NCBI GenBank assembly: GCA_001414485.1
Contig: LLEY01000126.1
Coordinates: 62,001-126,000 of the forward strand
Origin: Calycina herbarum
Lineage: Eukaryota; Ascomycota; Leotiomycetes; Helotiales; Pezizellaceae
DNA: 64,000 bases
Reading direction: 5' to 3'
Shown here piece after piece: positions 46,062 to 57,659 of the stretch. How positions within the stretch are numbered: the first letter of the stretch is position 1; every line of letters begins with the position of its first letter. A program made the translations under genes and the position numbers. The notes below the pieces were generated by a model. The model searched no databases. It was not told the origin of the DNA and was given only the letters and a program-made list of their open reading frames with translations.

Positions 46062-49000
46062 ATGCAACCTCTAAATCCATTCCTATGTGCCTTCTTCAAG
46101 AGCACCTTTCCCGCCCAGTGTACGCCCGTTCATCACCATGTAAGCTCCCCAAGATAGCCACTTCTTGTGCCTGGCATAAGGATATGCGCTGACCAGACCC
46201 TAGATTCTGCTTGTACCAACCACTGAATCCCTCCTCACCTCCCGCGATCGCGAGTCTGGCGCCCTCTACTCGGATCTCGCGGGGTCTGAGGAATTTCTAG
46301 GAAGCCATGTCTTGCGAATACCAGCCAATCATGCTACGGCGGGAGGGAAGGATGCGCCAAACATGCGCGAGAGTCGAGGGAAGGCAAAGCAATATACAAC
46401 GATTAATGGCAGAACGGTAGTGATCAAAGATGCGTTTGTGTATAGCAACAAAGGTTTGGTTGACGGAGTCTTGTGGGAGAAGTTATACTGATGGGCGTGA
46501 TAGGATTCAAAACGCTCAACCAAGCTCAACTACTTTCCGATACGATTTGGTACCCCGATTCATTGGAACCGCGACAATGGCTGGTATATTACATTTCAAG
46601 ACCGCTGATGGGGATATATGAGGAGGTTAAGATTATACCTGCGGCTTTGCCACTACGACTTCCGAATGGCAAGCCTAGTCTGCCCGCAAGACCAGATCCC
46701 GAAGGAGATGCTGGGCCCTCGAGCCCGTTACCTAGGAAGAAGGACATAAAGACATTCAATGACCTACTCAATAATTTCCCTATGATTGCAAGGCAGATGC
46801 AACCGGGGCTCGAGCGCTTGTTCAAGGAATTTGCGACAGTTTTTGATAAGCCATTACCACCACCTCCTTCAGCCTCAATAATACCAGATCCAACACCAGA
46901 TGGGCCCATTGCGACAGCTATGAAGAAAGCCAGATCAAACAGTACCAATTCTGCACCAAGTTTCCGAACAAATGGCCATGCCGAACGACCTACAGAGGAT
47001 TTCTATGCCGAAGATGATGATGAAATTATGCGCGGTGCGTTGGAGACGGCTGTAATGGCGGCGATAGATCTGTTCCAGATGGTGGACAAGCAACAATTAT
47101 CTCTTCTTGGCGCAACTACCGATCTGACCGGGCCCGTCGTCGAACGTCTAATCGAACGCTATGTGACCGAACAAGTACATGATTCCATACTTTACCCTAG
47201 ATTATGTGCCATGAAGCGACCAGAAGACCTCGAATTGGAGTCAAAAATCCGGCAAATGGAGTTCGTCGATATCTCGCAAGTCGGAATTCCCATACAAGGA
47301 GGACATGTGGGAAAGCACGAATTAACCTTGAGACTTGGCCGAGCTGTGGACGAATTTCGAAAACTTGGTATAGCTGGAAGCCCTCAGCAAATGATGGACA
47401 TCCTACTTTTAACATTGAAAACCGTAACGCAAATTTCAGAGCCTTCAAAGTCCAATGGGGTTTCCTCTGAGAAAGTCGGAACCGTTCTCACGATCAACGC
47501 TGATACCCTCGTTTCACTTCTTTTGATTGTTGTTATTAGATCCCAGGTTCGATACCTACAGGCGCGCCTCTTGTATATGCGCCACTTCATATATATCGAT
47601 GATGTTGAGAGCGGTGAAATGGGGTATGCTCTTAGTACATTTGAAGCTGTCCTCTCCTATCTCGCGCAAGACTCACAGGGGTTAAGGAAGGCGAGTCGAA
47701 GGAATTTTAAATTATGGGAATCGACAAGAAAGGGGAATCTCAAGGATATGATGGCCATAATGGAGCCCCACAGAGAGCAATTTTCAGACGAAGAGTGTGA
47801 AAGCCCGCAGCCAATCGACGATAATTTGCCTGGTGGGATGGCTCGTTGGAATTTCGTCAATGGGCATTCCCGGAGATCATCACGAAGCAGCGTCACCAAC
47901 TCATCACAAGGGTCAACGCTCAATCATGTATATCCATTTCAAATCCAGCATGAAGACGAACAGGAAGAGGAACGTTTACCTCCTCTACGAAGACCAAAAA
48001 CTGTCACAATGGATATGCGTAGCATGTCAAGTAGCTCAGAGATGTCTTTCCGATCTCGAGCCACTACCATTGATTCGATGACTAGTGGTATTGAGGGCGA
48101 TACGTCCATCGAGCGCCTGTCGCAAACCGAGGACTCATTTGGCGAATCTGTTCCAATGATGGCTGTTCAAAATGAACGACCCGAGTCCCTGAAATATTTA
48201 TTTTCTCTTCACGAGTACTACCCTCCTTACATTGTTCTTGAGGATACGAATAATGAAGGCACCACGCTTCTTAGCGCTGCCGTTCAGCTTGGACATACCG
48301 AGCTTATTGATATAATATTGGACTATGTTTTTCATGCAGGGCCGGAATCCGTCGTCATTGCGTATCTTGCTCGCCAAGATGCTAGAGGTAGGAGTGTTGC
48401 ACATTACCTTTTTAATGCGCCCACCCTTATATCAAGAGTTGGTCGATTATTACCCTGGCGACAGAAGGATAGGAATGGTCAAACGCCATTGTTCGCTCTT
48501 TGTCGGTCTTACGACCATGGAAATTATAGGCCGATGGTCGAAAATGCTTTGTTGGCTGCAACAACTGCTCAGGGAGATGGTCAGCCGTTACATCTTGACG
48601 ATCATGTTGATTCAAAAGGCAACACTTTACTTCATATCGTCAACGACCCTCAAGTTGCTCTGAGGATTCTATTGCATTGCGACTCTGATGTGAATGCCAT
48701 AAACGATAAAAAGTTTACGCCTTTGATGGTGGCTAGCAAGTATGGGAGACTGGAAATGGTCCGTGTTCTGTTTGGAGATCCAAGAGTCGATCTTTTTGCC
48801 AAAGAAGGGCGTGGGTTGACAGCTGTGGAACTTGCGAAAGACGATGATGTGAGGAATCGAATCGACGATCTGATTCTATTTTCTGGTCAGCCAGGACCAG
48901 ATGGGAGGATTACTGCTGTAGTCAGGTCCTTCTTCGTCGAAGATGCCACAATTCGCCTCGTGGTCAAGTCTGGCGCACCATCGACCCAACAGAGTTTTAC

Positions 49001-50138
49001 TGTAACTACATGTCGAAGATCTCTAGCGGACTTTGAACATTTAGCGAAGTTGTTGGGTCTAGAAAATCCAGCATCGTGGCTGCCATCGATCGCTGGGATG
49101 CGTTCCCCATTTCAATTCCCTTCCAAACCATCAAGGGCCGTATTGCGAGATATCCAGGTCAGATTGGATGGCTTCTTGAAAATTCTTCTTGCTCATTCAA
49201 CATTCTCTACCCACGAAATGTTATGGGAGTTCTTCCTAGTACCGGATATTCAGTCAGATATGATGGAACAGCGAAGCAAATTGAAAGCAGAAACGAGGAT
49301 CGAAAAGGTGCGGGAAGAGTACGAGCCAGTGGAAGATATCAAAGATGTTGAACAGTTTATTGACCATGCGAGAGATACGGTTCGAAGTGTCAACTACTCT
49401 ACGAAAAGTGTAGCACGCCGAGCCAATATGCTTCGAACTGTCAATAAAGGTAAGATCTGGTATGCTTTACAATGTGATTTCCGCTAACGGTATCTAGACT
49501 TCTTTGATGCTGCAACTATTGCAACAAGAGCTCTAGCGACTCTCGAGTTTCTCCCGGCGACTCACCTCTCAGCACTTGATGCCTACGTACTGACACTCGC
49601 CCCCACCACATCATCACCAGTTACAACATTTCATGCCACCATGCTCTCTATACATAGTACCATCATCGCGATGCTCCTTTCTCTCTCCCGACCCACGTCC
49701 CTAATTCAATCCATCAACACCTCACGCAAAGCTATTGAAAGATCATACAATTCTCTCTCAAGGTCCACTCGATGGCCCCTCGGCCTTCTCGACGAAACCC
49801 GTCAACGCCTGAACGAAGAGAAAGAGGAGAAAGTTCGCAAAACTAAAGAAGAAGTTGATGAGGTGGGCAGAGAATTACGATATACCCAACAAGTCGTCGC
49901 CTCGGAACTCGCGGGCTGGCAAGATCTCCACGAGAAAATGGGAAAGAAGGCCTTGAAGGATTTAGCGAAGGGGATGTTAATCAAAGAACGAACGGCTTTG
50001 GAAGGGATGAAGAGGGCATTGAGGAGGTTGAAGGTGCAGGAAGATGTGCTGCCTTCGACTAGTGCTTCGAGTTTTAGTCTTGAGATTGAGATTCAGGGGA
50101 GTGATGAGGTTGGGGGACCTTCGGCTGTTAGGATGTGA
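46062..50138 (+). CDS. VPS9 domain protein with ankyrin repeats, PX-like domain and C-terminal coiled coil
   Basis: Four exons, 46062-46139, 46204-46453, 46504-49449 and 49498-50138, give 1304 residues. The introns are 64, 50 and 48 bp. The start is MQPLNPFLCAFFKSTFPAQC; the second exon reads ILLVPTTESLLTSRD and joins VYSNKG to FKTLNQAQLLSDTIWYP. Domains: a VPS9 guanine-nucleotide exchange domain centred on about 400-500 (TINADTLVSLLLIVVIRSQV, GEMGYALSTFEAVLSYL); ankyrin repeats at about 690-720 and 810-870 (TTLLSAAVQLGHTELIDIIL, FTPLMVASKYGRLEMVRVLF); a PX-like domain about 920-1050; and a charged helical tail about 1190-1290 (RQRLNEEKEEKVRKTKEEVD). VPS9 domains activate Rab5/Vps21 GTPases, and PX domains bind PI3P. 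The likely role is endosomal Rab5 activation. The architecture suggests a peripheral endosomal protein; a BAR-like tail is possible. Confidence 0.9.
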
Positions 50139-51629
50139 TATTTAGCTTTTCTGCGGTTAGGATAGGATGGGGTTGAGGGATGGTCGAGAGGAGACTGCGG
50201 TCTTCTTTTTTGTGTTGAATAGACGCTTTGATGAATGAGGTGGCTTTTCTTCTTTTTACATATTGGAATTTGGGCGTTGGCTAGCGAGGTGAAGTGAGAT
50301 GGTGTATATTTGTGTGCTGAACTTGAGATTATTCCGGCTGGGCGGCTGATAGTATAGATGAGGGGACCTTTGGGGCATGATTAATTCGAGACACCCCCTT
50401 TTTCGTGTGTTTGATGTGATGCTGCTACCCCTAAAGTGATAGGTTGGGAACTCTAGGCTTGCCCTCCCTTAAAAACATCGGAATTCCTCCAGCCTGGGCC
50501 GCACCCTAGGTACACCAACAAGATAACATGTCTGAAGGATATCAGAAAAATAGTAAAAAATCCTTGAATGAACCTTCCAGAGCTAATTAATAGTAGGACT
50601 AAATATTATCGGGTTCTGGGAGTTGTGGTTTATTCATTTTGGGTTTTGAAGGAACAGATCCCGACTTTTTCTGTGGGGTTGTAACACAAGCGCTATATTT
50701 CAGCAGACCTCCCTGCAAATTGGGGATCAGATTTTTTGTTATAGGCTTGCTTACTCTTGTTGCTTCAGAATACCCGTGCCTCACCAAGTGGCTGCCGAAT
50801 CAGAAGCTATCAGGGCGCTTTTACAGGGCTCAACTACACACAGCAACATCAAAATCCAGTCTTCTCCGGTGGTCTTTCTTACTTGCTAAACACAACGTAT
50901 TGTCTTTAGTCAGGAGAATTTGCTTTCTTTTATAATAAGTAGGTAGCATTTTTGTTATATTTTTGTGGTTTTTATTGGTCGAGTTGTGGGTGTTGCAACT
51001 TTGGGGTCTATTTAGCTGGGTTGCTGTTGCTATTTATTGTAGTGGGAATTGGTGAACTTTTATAATAAGCTTACCTTAATACAGCACGTTCTGAAAAATA
51101 GACGGAAAATGTCCGTCAAGTTGGAAGTTATTAATTGGTGGTTCTCTTAAGCTTCCTTCGTTCAAATGCATTGGTTGTCTATTTATCGCTAAGCGTGTTT
51201 ATCTTATACTTACCTAGCCTAGAAGAACCTGAGCTCTATTGTAACAAAGCCGAATGATAACAGGAAAAGGATGTTCTAGTTTACTTAGGGATAGTAATGG
51301 GACCTAAATGACGCTTTTCCTAATTTGACGTGAGAATTAACAACTGTTATTTAAATGTGCCACCTATGCTATGCCTTAGTAAATCATAAAATTTCCTTTT
51401 TTGTAATTCCAAAACTTTGTACTGCCTTCGTAAACGTACACAATTGAAGAGCGGCTAAGTGTCAGGCTTCACATCTGAGGCTTCTTCGCTCCCCAATTAT
51501 CACGAACAGCGATATCTTGTTTGATTATTTTTGAAAGGTTCAATTATTGTTCACTAGTCCTCTTTTACTGAACATTGAAGGAGATCAAGGCGACCACAAT
51601 ATACCTAGCCTACCTCAAACCCACCCGGC
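50139..51629. other. Long convergent intergenic region
   Basis: About 1.5 kb between two 3' ends. The short frame at 50639-50935 has no recognisable domain and an AT-rich flank. No repeat, tRNA or transposon similarity was seen. 50940-51080 is T/G-rich and 51300-51450 is AT-rich. Confidence 0.55.
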
Positions 51630-53571
51630 TCAGTTATTAACAATTGGAAAACCAAATGAGCCTTCCCCTGCGTTCTCAAAAAGCCTTTCGAGACCCCGCC
51701 AGTTGTATTCGCTAGTAGAGGTTTTGTTTGAAGGCGTAGGAGAATCTGGTCGTCGCAGTGTATCCAAGACAAAGTACAAGCCCCTCTTCCTGGCATTAGC
51801 GACCTGCTTCAATCTGTCAGGTTCTCTCTTATCCTCTATTTCATACTTGTACAACTCTGCTCTAGTCTTCTGGATTTCGAGACAACGATCAAGGAGATGT
51901 TCCACGACGACCCGGAGGAGATCAAGAAACGATTGGCTGCCATAATAAGGAAGACCTGGTTCCCTACCGAGGAGTTCCCTTGCTTCTAGTTCTCCGGGAG
52001 CATATTCCAAAAGCCTCGAGTATCTCTTCAACGTGGATTTGTACTGTGGAAGATTTCAGTGTCAGTAATGTCATTTCAGAAAGCATGTTTGAGGAGGACA
52101 CTGAAAGGAGGGAGTGAACGCTTCAGCTGTAGCTTTCCTTGTTCCAGTTAAATCTAGGTCCTCTCAAACAATTATTTCATTTGTATGAGAGCAATACTTT
52201 AATCTTGATTGTTCAAGAAAGCTAGAACAACAAAACCTATTGTTCATTGCAGTCTCAACTTAACAGTCTTAATAGAGAGAGAGGGGGAGAGAGAGAGAAA
52301 CTAACTTTTAGTGGTGCGTCACGAACCATAACTGCACTCAAAAATTCCTCAACCAAAACTTGGGCGTCAAAATATTCCACTGGCCATACACCATTGCGAT
52401 GTATTCTTTCTTCGGCAAAGATACCCCTATTTGATGTCTGCTTCTCATAGAAGTCGAGCATCTTAGTTGCTGCCGTGCAGATTCGTCGATATTGTGGTTC
52501 CAAGTACCTGATAATGGCGCGGCGTCCTCGCTTGAAAAGGGCGACCTTATTTTCCAGGATATGCCACTCCGAGCGTCTCATAGCATCGTGTATTGGGTGG
52601 CTATCTTTGAATATATCGAATATTGTGGAACCAGTTGAACGTTTTCCAGCTCTGTAATTCTTGTAGAGAGTCGAGGTATATTCTCTTTCGGTGGTTTCTC
52701 GAGCTTGTTGGCGGGATTCAAAGGATGCGAGGTAGAGAACTAGGCAATTGTGCATTTCGTGTAAAGACTCGACAGGCGTATTTCCAGTGACGATAGCTTT
52801 GAGTTGGTCCACGACTTCCAGGTTTTTAGGATTGTTCCCGATAACGCTTTTCCAAATGTAGGGCCTGCTGAAGAAGGGCGGCGCGTCGCTATCCTCCTCA
52901 TAAAAGGCGGTTTCTTCGAAAGTGGCGTCGCGAATAAGAATCGTTCCCACATTTCGCAGTGCCTGAAGAGGGTTGAGGAAGACATCAAAAGCCAGTCGTT
53001 TCCTATATTCAAAAGGTTGCTCATCCTCAATAAGTGGATCATGCAGAAGGTTGTCAAGAATGACCAAGATTTCCAAACTCTTCAGTTTCGTAGAGCAAAT
53101 AGCTCGACAGAACTGGACAAGGAGCATACGCGAATGTGTGCTGAAGCCAAATTCTGTCACAGGACTGATCATGAGCCTCCATCTCGTAACTTTCTCGTAG
53201 GATGTATAGTATCGGGTCTTGCCGTATCTGTCGAAGGCCGAATATTGATCTCCATATACGATCATCAGCAGAAATGTATTTTGTTGATAGAGGACAAGAG
53301 TCGCTTCTGAGGAAATTTGCTGGCAAGTTGACAGAATGGCTGGCGAAAGTCCTAACTTTTCCTCGTAATCTTCATCTCTCTTCAGGCATTTTCGTGTACC
53401 GAGGTCGGGATTCTTCAGAAGGTAGCCGTAGATTTGGTATCGAATGTCGAGGACAAGCCGAGATAGAAAAAGGCACCGAGAGGAGGGTTCGTTGACAGGT
53501 GTTCTTGTGTTGGCCGGTAGGTAGCCTCCTTCAACTATTTCACCCTGCATATTCAGAGGTTGAAATGCCAT
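51630..53571 (-). CDS. F-box-like protein of unknown function
   Basis: Two exons on the minus strand, 52306-53571 and 51630-52043, give 559 residues. The 262-bp intron is long for this region but has GT, branch TACTGAC and CACAG, and it keeps frame between VRDAPLK and YKSTLKRYSRLL. It also contains a (GA)n run at 52270-52300. Residues about 35-110 show the pattern typical of fungal F-box/2EXR-like proteins: SRLVLDIRYQIYGYLL, then LSPAILSTCQQISSEATLVL, then YQQNTF. The rest (FRRRAIIRYLEP-type helical region and a charged C-terminus) matches no family I can name. Such proteins are numerous in filamentous ascomycetes, and some act as substrate receptors of SCF ubiquitin ligases; the function here is not known. 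Confidence 0.78.
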
Positions 53572-54464
53572 TATAGGGGACCGGACTGGCTGGCGGTTGG
53601 TTGCATCCGATTGCGGTTGGTCCAGTTGTTACCACCTGCTGGTTTCGCCCTGCCAAATTTGAAAGGTGAGCCGGTGTGGATTTGCTAAGTAACTTGGACC
53701 AGTGAATTTGACATAACAACAAAGTGAATCCAGTGAAGTGAAGAAACACAAACCAAGTTCTTTCATTAGCATATTTTTGCTTGGCAAGTCCTGACATTGC
53801 ACACTTTTATTATTGATTCCAAAATCCGTGAGAATTCAGGTTATTAAAGGAGAGGGTTTAGAAGAATCAATAAACTGCGCTCTTTTTAATTGATAATCTG
53901 CAGACTGTTTTGCACAATGCCCTGTACGGTAGAGAGGAGTAGGAAAAACAATGAGGAATTCTCTTACGTCCTTTGAACATTTAAAATGGCAACCGTTTTG
54001 ATAAAATTATGTTTTGGTGTTCATGATGTGATCAACCAGAAATTCTGTTTTTATCAAGGTGATATACAGGAGCTCAAGTATGGTATTACCTAGGAGTGCT
54101 CACGATCTCATCAACGAATTGGCAAAATATCCCAATTTATCTAGAGCACTTTGGAAAATCGACGACCCTCTCATATGTAGGAAAACTTGCATCTTCATAT
54201 GCTCTTTGACAACGAGTTTGTCTTCAAACTGAAACTAGAACCTCCATCTCGATATTTAACTTACTTTACACATTCCCTAACACTACAAAAAGGAGGCAAA
54301 ATAGGGAGATACCTTGCCTTCATTGCCAGTACATCTAAATAATAAGAGAGTATTCTTGATCAATCAAGTCAATTTAACAGAGAAGCATAAGATAGCTAGA
54401 AAGTGGTAAATTTTCATTGCTCAAAGTCTTCATGTAGGGAGTCGATGCTTTGAACACTCGGTAG

Positions 54465-55018
54465 TTGGAGATTCGTGAAGCTAGGAAGGAATTGTACGAA
54501 TGGGATGCAGTCAAGCCAGATTCTGGTATCGGTATAGGGGAATTTCCACCACTGAGTGATGAAATGGTAGATTGGGATGCCGATGAACCGAGTTTAGGAC
54601 CGTGGACGGAGGAGAACATGGTATTGTGCAACACTTTCGACTCTGGGGATGGACTGAGATGGGAGGGAAGTAGACGTTGAAGAGGGGACCGGTACAAGTG
54701 GTATGCATTGCTTGCTCTCGCGTGGTCTGGTGTTCCACACAATCTTCTTCTGTAGTGATGTATGGAAGGGCATTGTATTTATTTCTGGAAGACTGCTGGA
54801 GAGAAACTATGTCGTTTTCGAGGATCGATTTGGCCACTAGTAGGTACATTGCAATTGAGGAGGAGTTCTTGACCAGGCGTCGTCGTCTCATCGGCTTCAT
54901 TTCGGGTGTGGTGATAGCCAGGGCTGACTTCGTCTCAAAAATCGACGAGCTTCTCTTCTTTCCAAACGACTCCTACCAATACGTACAGATGTACTGTTCT
55001 CTTCTTTTGGATGGATAG
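54465..55018 (+). other. Doubtful coding candidate
   Basis: Two overlapping plus-strand frames: 54465-54680 (71 residues; VKPDSGIGIGEFPPLSDEMV, acidic, compositionally protein-like) and 54677-55018 (113 residues). A minus-strand frame (54374-54742, Ser/Pro-rich) competes for the same DNA. No start context, intron or domain decides between them. This is either a broken short gene or non-coding DNA. Confidence 0.2.
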
Positions 55019-55830
55019 ACTCTATGCTCAAGCATAAGTTGCCCCGTCACGAATTTTTACACCCCTGGTTTCTTCCAACCTCAGTGTTTCCACTCAAAGT
55101 CCCTCTATACTACTGCAACTGCCTCTGCCTGCTTTAAGCCTTCGCTGCTGAATTGCAACGAATCTTACCCCTTGCAATGGGAGTGCAAGTCCAAGGTAAA
55201 GCCGATGTCAGCCCTGAAGGCTCCATGCGTCACAGCCAACAAAAGTACACCAATAGAATAGCCCTATTCATACCCCTCAAAGGGTAAAACTGGTTGGTAG
55301 CAAAAGCGGCAATATACCTCAGGTTCGTACGGCGTACCTACCTACCTGCCTTCTCTCTCGTTGCTCCGATTTTTCCAAGGTATTTTGGAGGAATTATCCT
55401 AAGAAGTTGGAACATTTTAGAGTCGCCACCCAGAATCCTTTCAAACGATCGTTCCAATTGTCGCAAAGTGTTTACGTCAATACCTTTAGACATAATTGCC
55501 GCTTTTATTATCGCGAAGACACAGCCACAGATTTCTACACCGAGATGCTTCTGCCTTGTGGCCTTACAGGGCAAGAACCTCGCGACTCACCATTAAATGT
55601 TTAAATGCAGCAGCACCACATAGCCTCGTTTCTTCAAGAAAGAATACTAAGAACACCTCCTCTTCACCTTTCTTTCCCTCCCAAGCATCGTGAGGACACT
55701 GGATCCCCCCTCATCAACCACCCTCCACTCCCCAAATACGCTCCGATCAAATACGCTCCGATATCTGTTTGCCACATCACGTGGGAGCGTCGATTGGCGG
55801 CATCTCACTGCCTATTCTGCCTGGTCTCAA

Positions 55831-55926
55831 CCACGGGGGAGAATTCGATTGAACTACGCGTCTTCAATTCAACGATTTCTTCCCGTCAATTCTCCCAGTT
55901 GAATTGAGAATCGAAACCCCGTGGCG
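55831..55926. repeat. Imperfect inverted repeat (hairpin or small MITE-like unit)
   Basis: The left arm CCACGGGGGAGAATTCGATT and the right arm ending GAATCGAAACCCCGTGG pair over about 25 bases with mismatches. The middle repeats CAATTCAAC/GTTGAATTG. No target duplication is evident. Confidence 0.4.
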
Positions 55927-56524
55927 GCTCTCCTCCGTCTTTCTCACTGTCCATCCTCCTAATCCTCACCTTCGGGCGATTTAATACGACAAACGCCCGT
56001 CTGGCGTGAATTCAAGTCTATTGGTACGAGACAGTGCTCCTTCCTACACAACGCTTTTGCTGACGAGTGAAGCAGAACAAGTGTTTGGCAAGAAGTTCTG
56101 GGGGTCAAAAAGAGTGAGTGCTTCGTGATGAAGTCACCTTAGCACCGCTTAACTCATTTGGAAGTCAAGTCATTCAATTGTTGTAACACGATTCCACCAG
56201 CAACACCGAAACGACTCTGGGAAATAGGACCCGAGTTTTGGGCCTTTGACATCTGATACTAGGGACCGCTGAACTTCACCTTTGTTTCGGTTACCCCACC
56301 CAAGTTTGTGTAATCAAAGGCTCTTCTAGTTTTAACCCCCCCTCCTCCCCGGCCAACAACAACCCTTTCAATTTCTTGAAGACTTTCCAGGAGGCACCGC
56401 CGTATTTGGAAAGAGTTAAGACAGTTTACAGCACAATTCGCCGTCTTATATTCCAGAAGAAAGGAATTGACTCTTGGATTCCATCGTAACTCCCCGTACA
56501 AAAGTCACGATACCAATCGGCAAC

Positions 56525-57659
56525 ATGAAAAACAATATGAGAGACCTAGTAGGAGACAGAGGAGGTCCAGTAAGTCACCCATTCAATCCGTTTCTGGCTC
56601 TTCTCTGCAAACTCCAGGTTTCCGGGTGGACAGAACAATGCTCTGTCCAGGTCTTGTACCTTCCTACCCTGTCCCGGAGGCTCCAAGACATTTCCATGAG
56701 TTTTGATGCTTCTGCCATAAAGAATCTCTTCTAATCAACCTCGTATTTAGTTCTCTAGGATGACGCTCACGATCAATACACGCAATATGCCCGACACTGG
56801 CGGTAATACAGACTCTGGTGATAGCTCTAGCGACGAGGGAATGTTTACGCCTACTTCGACGGACAGTTCCCCAGACGAGATGGCACACGCTGATTCCTCT
56901 CCCCTTCTTGCTTCGGCTGCTCCGATGGCCCGTGATGAAGGACCGACCAATACCCCATCATTCGCCGCGCCAATCCCCGCAACAGCCAATAAAGGCCCAG
57001 GCAATCTCATATTGGACTGGGAGGATGCTCCAGAAGAAGGCCAAGGAGGTGCCGCCACACCAAGACCTCGCGCACCACCGCCACCTGGACTGATACCTCC
57101 CTACCCGCTTTACCCTGTAGTGCCAATTACTGCAGACCAGGCTGGAATGGTTGATGATCTGATGAGTGGACCTCCTGGTACACCTGGTCCTTTCAGCGGA
57201 CATACGCCGAATTTCAATCTACCCTATACTACATATACCACACCTGCAAATTCCAGCGGTCAATCACCCTGGAATACATTTGCCAACGCCAACGCCAACA
57301 GTCAACCAGCCTGGAGTGTAGACGACGGTGCAGATGACATCGAGTTGGGAATTTTTGAATCCAGAGCACAGAGACAAAGAGAGCTTTTGGAGATGCAGCA
57401 AATTGAGGCTGCGATCGCTGTATCACGAGCTGATATGCCCGACTTCATCGCTTGCTCGAATGAACAGGAGCGAGTTATGATGGCGTATGCGGAGGACTCT
57501 AGCATCCCGAGACCAAGGCGTGAAAGCAAGGAAGACGAAGAATTCTTTTCCGAGCTCCTTCCTACTGAAATTGACGCGGAGGACGAGGATATCGAGGATG
57601 CAATTGGAAACTTGGATCTCGAGGAGCAAGATGGAAATGATGATGAAGAGATGACATGA
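56525..57659 (+). CDS. Acidic, disordered protein of unknown function with a UIM-like motif
   Basis: Preferred model: exon 1 56525-56569 (MKNNMRDLVGDRGGP) and exon 2 56751-57659, 317 residues. The 181-bp intron has GTAAGT, a CTAAT branch-like site and TTTAG. An alternative is translation from the in-frame ATG at 56760 (299 residues). The first 180 residues are Ser/Pro/Thr-rich and predicted unstructured by composition (DSGDSSSDEGMFTPTSTDSS; RPRAPPPPGLIPPYPLYP). Residues about 220-260 are helical and contain MQQIEAAIAVSRADM, which fits the ubiquitin-interacting-motif pattern (A-I-x-x-S). The C-terminus is very acidic (EIDAEDEDIEDAIGNLDLEE). No family recognised; a role in ubiquitin recognition is only suggested. 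Confidence 0.72.

Larger units (their letters stand above)
53572..56524. other. Long intergenic region with weak coding candidates
   Basis: About 2.95 kb between divergent genes. Competing open frames exist at 54374-54742 (minus) and 54465-54680 plus 54677-55018 (plus); none shows a domain, so this may be a decayed or very young gene. 55735-55770 holds a direct duplication of AAATACGCTCCGAT. 55831-55926 holds an imperfect inverted repeat. The remaining sequence has normal composition and no features that I recognise. Confidence 0.5.

Noticed and set aside
53540..53797. An 85-residue minus-strand frame upstream of the F-box-like gene
   Set aside because: It overlaps the start region of the real gene in another frame and has no recognisable content.
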